Positions 62,726-64,000 of a stretch of 64,000 nt of DNA are shown here, piece after piece. Origin of the DNA: Arenimonas sp. (GTDB lineage: Bacteria > Pseudomonadota > Alphaproteobacteria > Rhizobiales > Rhizobiaceae); assembly GCA_019459145.1 (NCBI GenBank), contig JAIBEK010000065.1:62001-126000 (forward strand), in the 5' to 3' direction. A model generated the notes under the pieces. The model was not told where the DNA came from. It saw only the letters and a list, made by a program, of their open reading frames with translations, and made no database searches. Both the position numbers and the translations under genes were made by a program. Positions within the stretch are counted from its first letter, which is position 1, and each line of letters begins with the position of its first letter.

Positions 62726-63343
62726 TCAGATGTCGAAGAACACCGTTTCGTTTTCACCCTGCAGGTGAATGTCGAACGTGTAGGTGTCGCCTTCGCGGCT
62801 GGCAATCAGGGTCGGAACACGCACCTTGTGCTCGATGCGCGCGAGCACCGGATCGGCGGCATTCGCCTCAGCCTCGTCGGAGAAGTACATGCGGGTATGC
62901 AGACCGATATTGATGCCGCGCGCCACGATCCACATCGTGATGTGCGGTGCCATCGGACGACCGTCACGGAACGGCACGCGACCGGGCTTGATCGTCTGGA
63001 AGACGAATTCGCCGGTGTCCATGTGGGCCGGGCAGCGTCCCCAACCGAGGAAATGCGGATCGGCCTTGCCGCGGGTCTCCGACGGGCTGTTGTAGAAGCC
63101 GTCGGCATCGGCCTGCCAGATCTCGACCATGGCATCTTTCAGCGGCGTGCCCGAGCCGTCGATGACACGGCCGCGAATGGTGATGCGTTCGCCGCGGGTC
63201 TTGTCGTTGTAGAGCGGGCCGGACCCGAGGTCCTTTTCATAGACGCCGTCGATGCCGGTGAAGCTGGGGGTACAGCCGATATGAACGTAAGGGCCGGCGG
63301 TCTGGGAGGCCGATTCCTTGAGGTAGCCGAGCGATTGTACCAT
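62726..63343 (-). CDS. pcaG: Protocatechuate 3,4-dioxygenase alpha subunit
   Basis: A 205-residue intradiol dioxygenase: KESASQTAGPYVHIG, GRVIDGSGTPLKDAMVEIWQADADG, GWGRCPAHMDTGEFVFQTIKPG, and MAPHITMWIVARGINIGLHTRMYF. The alpha chain lacks iron ligands but completes the active site. The start has GGAGGGGAA seven bases upstream; the frame is open 16 codons further. Confidence 0.96.
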   Translation of the reverse strand: MVQSLGYLKESASQTAGPYVHIGCTPSFTGIDGVYEKDLGSGPLYNDKTRGERITIRGRVIDGSGTPLKDAMVEIWQADADGFYNSPSETRGKADPHFLGWGRCPAHMDTGEFVFQTIKPGRVPFRDGRPMAPHITMWIVARGINIGLHTRMYFSDEAEANAADPVLARIEHKVRVPTLIASREGDTYTFDIHLQGENETVFFDI

Positions 63344-63344
63344 G

Positions 63345-64000
63345 TCAGTTCCCCTCCATACGATTTTCGAACAGCGTCGAGCGACGGCCACGCAGCACGA
63401 TGTCGAACTTGTAGGCGCGCATGTCGTGCGGCATGGTGGCGTTCATGTCGAGCGGGGCGATCAGCCGCTCGATCGCCGCCTTGTCCGGGATCGTCTTGAC
63501 GATCGGGCAGATCCAGATCAGCGGGTCGCCTTCAAAGTACATCTGGGTGATCAGCCGCTGGGCGAAACCATGGCCGAAGATCGAGAAATGGATGTGTGCC
63601 GGGCGCCAGTCGTTGACGCCGTTCGGCCAGGGATAGGGGCCGGGCTTGATCGTCTTGAACCAGTAATAGCCATCCTCGTCGGCGATGGTGCGACCGACAC
63701 CGCCGAAATTGGGATCGAGCGGCGCGAGATAGGTGTCCTTCTTGTGGCGATAACGGCCGCCGGCATTGGCCTGCCAGAACTCGACCAGCGCGCCGGCGAC
63801 ACCCTTTCCGCGTTCGTCAACCACGCGGCCATGCACCAGAATGCGCTGGCCGATCGGGCTTTCGCCGGGCTTGGCATAATTGGCGATCAGGTCATTGTCG
63901 AACTCATTCAGCATGTTGTGGCCGAACACCGGACCGGTGATCTCGCTCTTCGTGCCTTCGAGCGAAATCAGCGCGCGCTGCGGAGAGCGCAGCACGCTGG
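63345..64000 (-). CDS. pcaH: Protocatechuate 3,4-dioxygenase beta subunit (5' end outside window)
   Basis: The frame is still open at base 64000, so the first 25-30 codons are missing; 218 codons are seen. Iron ligands fit [19 protein letters not shown] (Tyr) and [14 protein letters not shown] (Tyr), and [15 protein letters not shown] has the two His. One base separates its stop from the pcaG start. The enzyme opens protocatechuate to 3-carboxy-cis,cis-muconate. Confidence 0.96.
   Translation of the reverse strand, partial: SVLRSPQRALISLEGTKSEITGPVFGHNMLNEFDNDLIANYAKPGESPIGQRILVHGRVVDERGKGVAGALVEFWQANAGGRYRHKKDTYLAPLDPNFGGVGRTIADEDGYYWFKTIKPGPYPWPNGVNDWRPAHIHFSIFGHGFAQRLITQMYFEGDPLIWICPIVKTIPDKAAIERLIAPLDMNATMPHDMRAYKFDIVLRGRRSTLFENRMEGN

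Overview
The window is a high-GC chromosomal segment of an alphaproteobacterium, most likely a member of the Rhizobiaceae (Rhizobium/Agrobacterium/Shinella-like). This rests on the gene content: a rhizobial-type phn cluster (phnGHIJKL, an acetyltransferase, phnCDEE, a DUF1045 gene, phnM, phnN), pcaHGB, the yejABEF order, the glk/ABC exporter/dapB/gpmA run, and DUF1488-type small proteins. No rRNA, tRNA or CRISPR was recognised.

Layout. (1) 1-11.5 kb is accessory. It starts with the end of a tyrosine recombinase. A glycan operon follows on the minus strand (GT4 fusion, GH130, AGE epimerase), then small rhizobial proteins and a DUF2235 hydrolase. It ends in a gene graveyard: an hsdS half-gene, a B3-like ORF, a frameshifted remnant and a NicO-type metal transporter broken by an in-frame stop. 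(2) 11.5-18.2 kb holds a two-component system divergent from an EF-hand protein, a cytochrome b561 and a DevBCA/MacB-like exporter. A large inverted repeat lies between the two directions. (3) 18.7-19.9 kb is a P4-type integrase whose ribosome binding site overlaps a hairpin. (4) 20.3-31 kb is a catabolic cluster for an amino acid, imino acid or opine. It contains a polar amino-acid ABC transporter, a LysR regulator, an HcnABC/opine-oxidase-like three-gene flavin oxidase, an aldehyde dehydrogenase, DapB- and DapA-family paralogues and a saccharopine-dehydrogenase-family protein. I do not recognise this combination as a described pathway. (5) 31-48 kb is mostly housekeeping: YigZ, CoxG-like, pncB, a hydroxyacid reductase, yejABEF with a toxin-antitoxin pair inserted between yejE and yejF, mepA, mgsA, glk, an ABC exporter, canonical dapB and gpmA. 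(6) 48.2-61.5 kb is a complete C-P lyase regulon with PhnF. (7) 61.5-64 kb is the protocatechuate branch pcaHGB, with pcaH running off the end.

How the genes work together. The phn genes import phosphonates (PhnCDE1E2) and convert them with the C-P lyase core (PhnGHIJ, with PhnK/L) plus PhnM and PhnN. The last cyclic-phosphate step has no PhnP gene here, and the DUF1045 2H-type protein is the natural candidate. Three Pho-box-like sites (heptamers at 11-bp spacing) stand before phnG, phnC and the DUF1045-phnM-phnN group, and a PhnF-type palindrome stands before phnG. Phosphate starvation control is therefore visible in the DNA.

The strongest candidates for something undescribed are the 20-31 kb catabolic cluster, whose DapB paralogue has lost its catalytic histidine; a 31-residue membrane peptide with a perfect Shine-Dalgarno antisense to the phnI-phnJ gap; and the long inverted repeat controlling the EF-hand/b561/exporter group.
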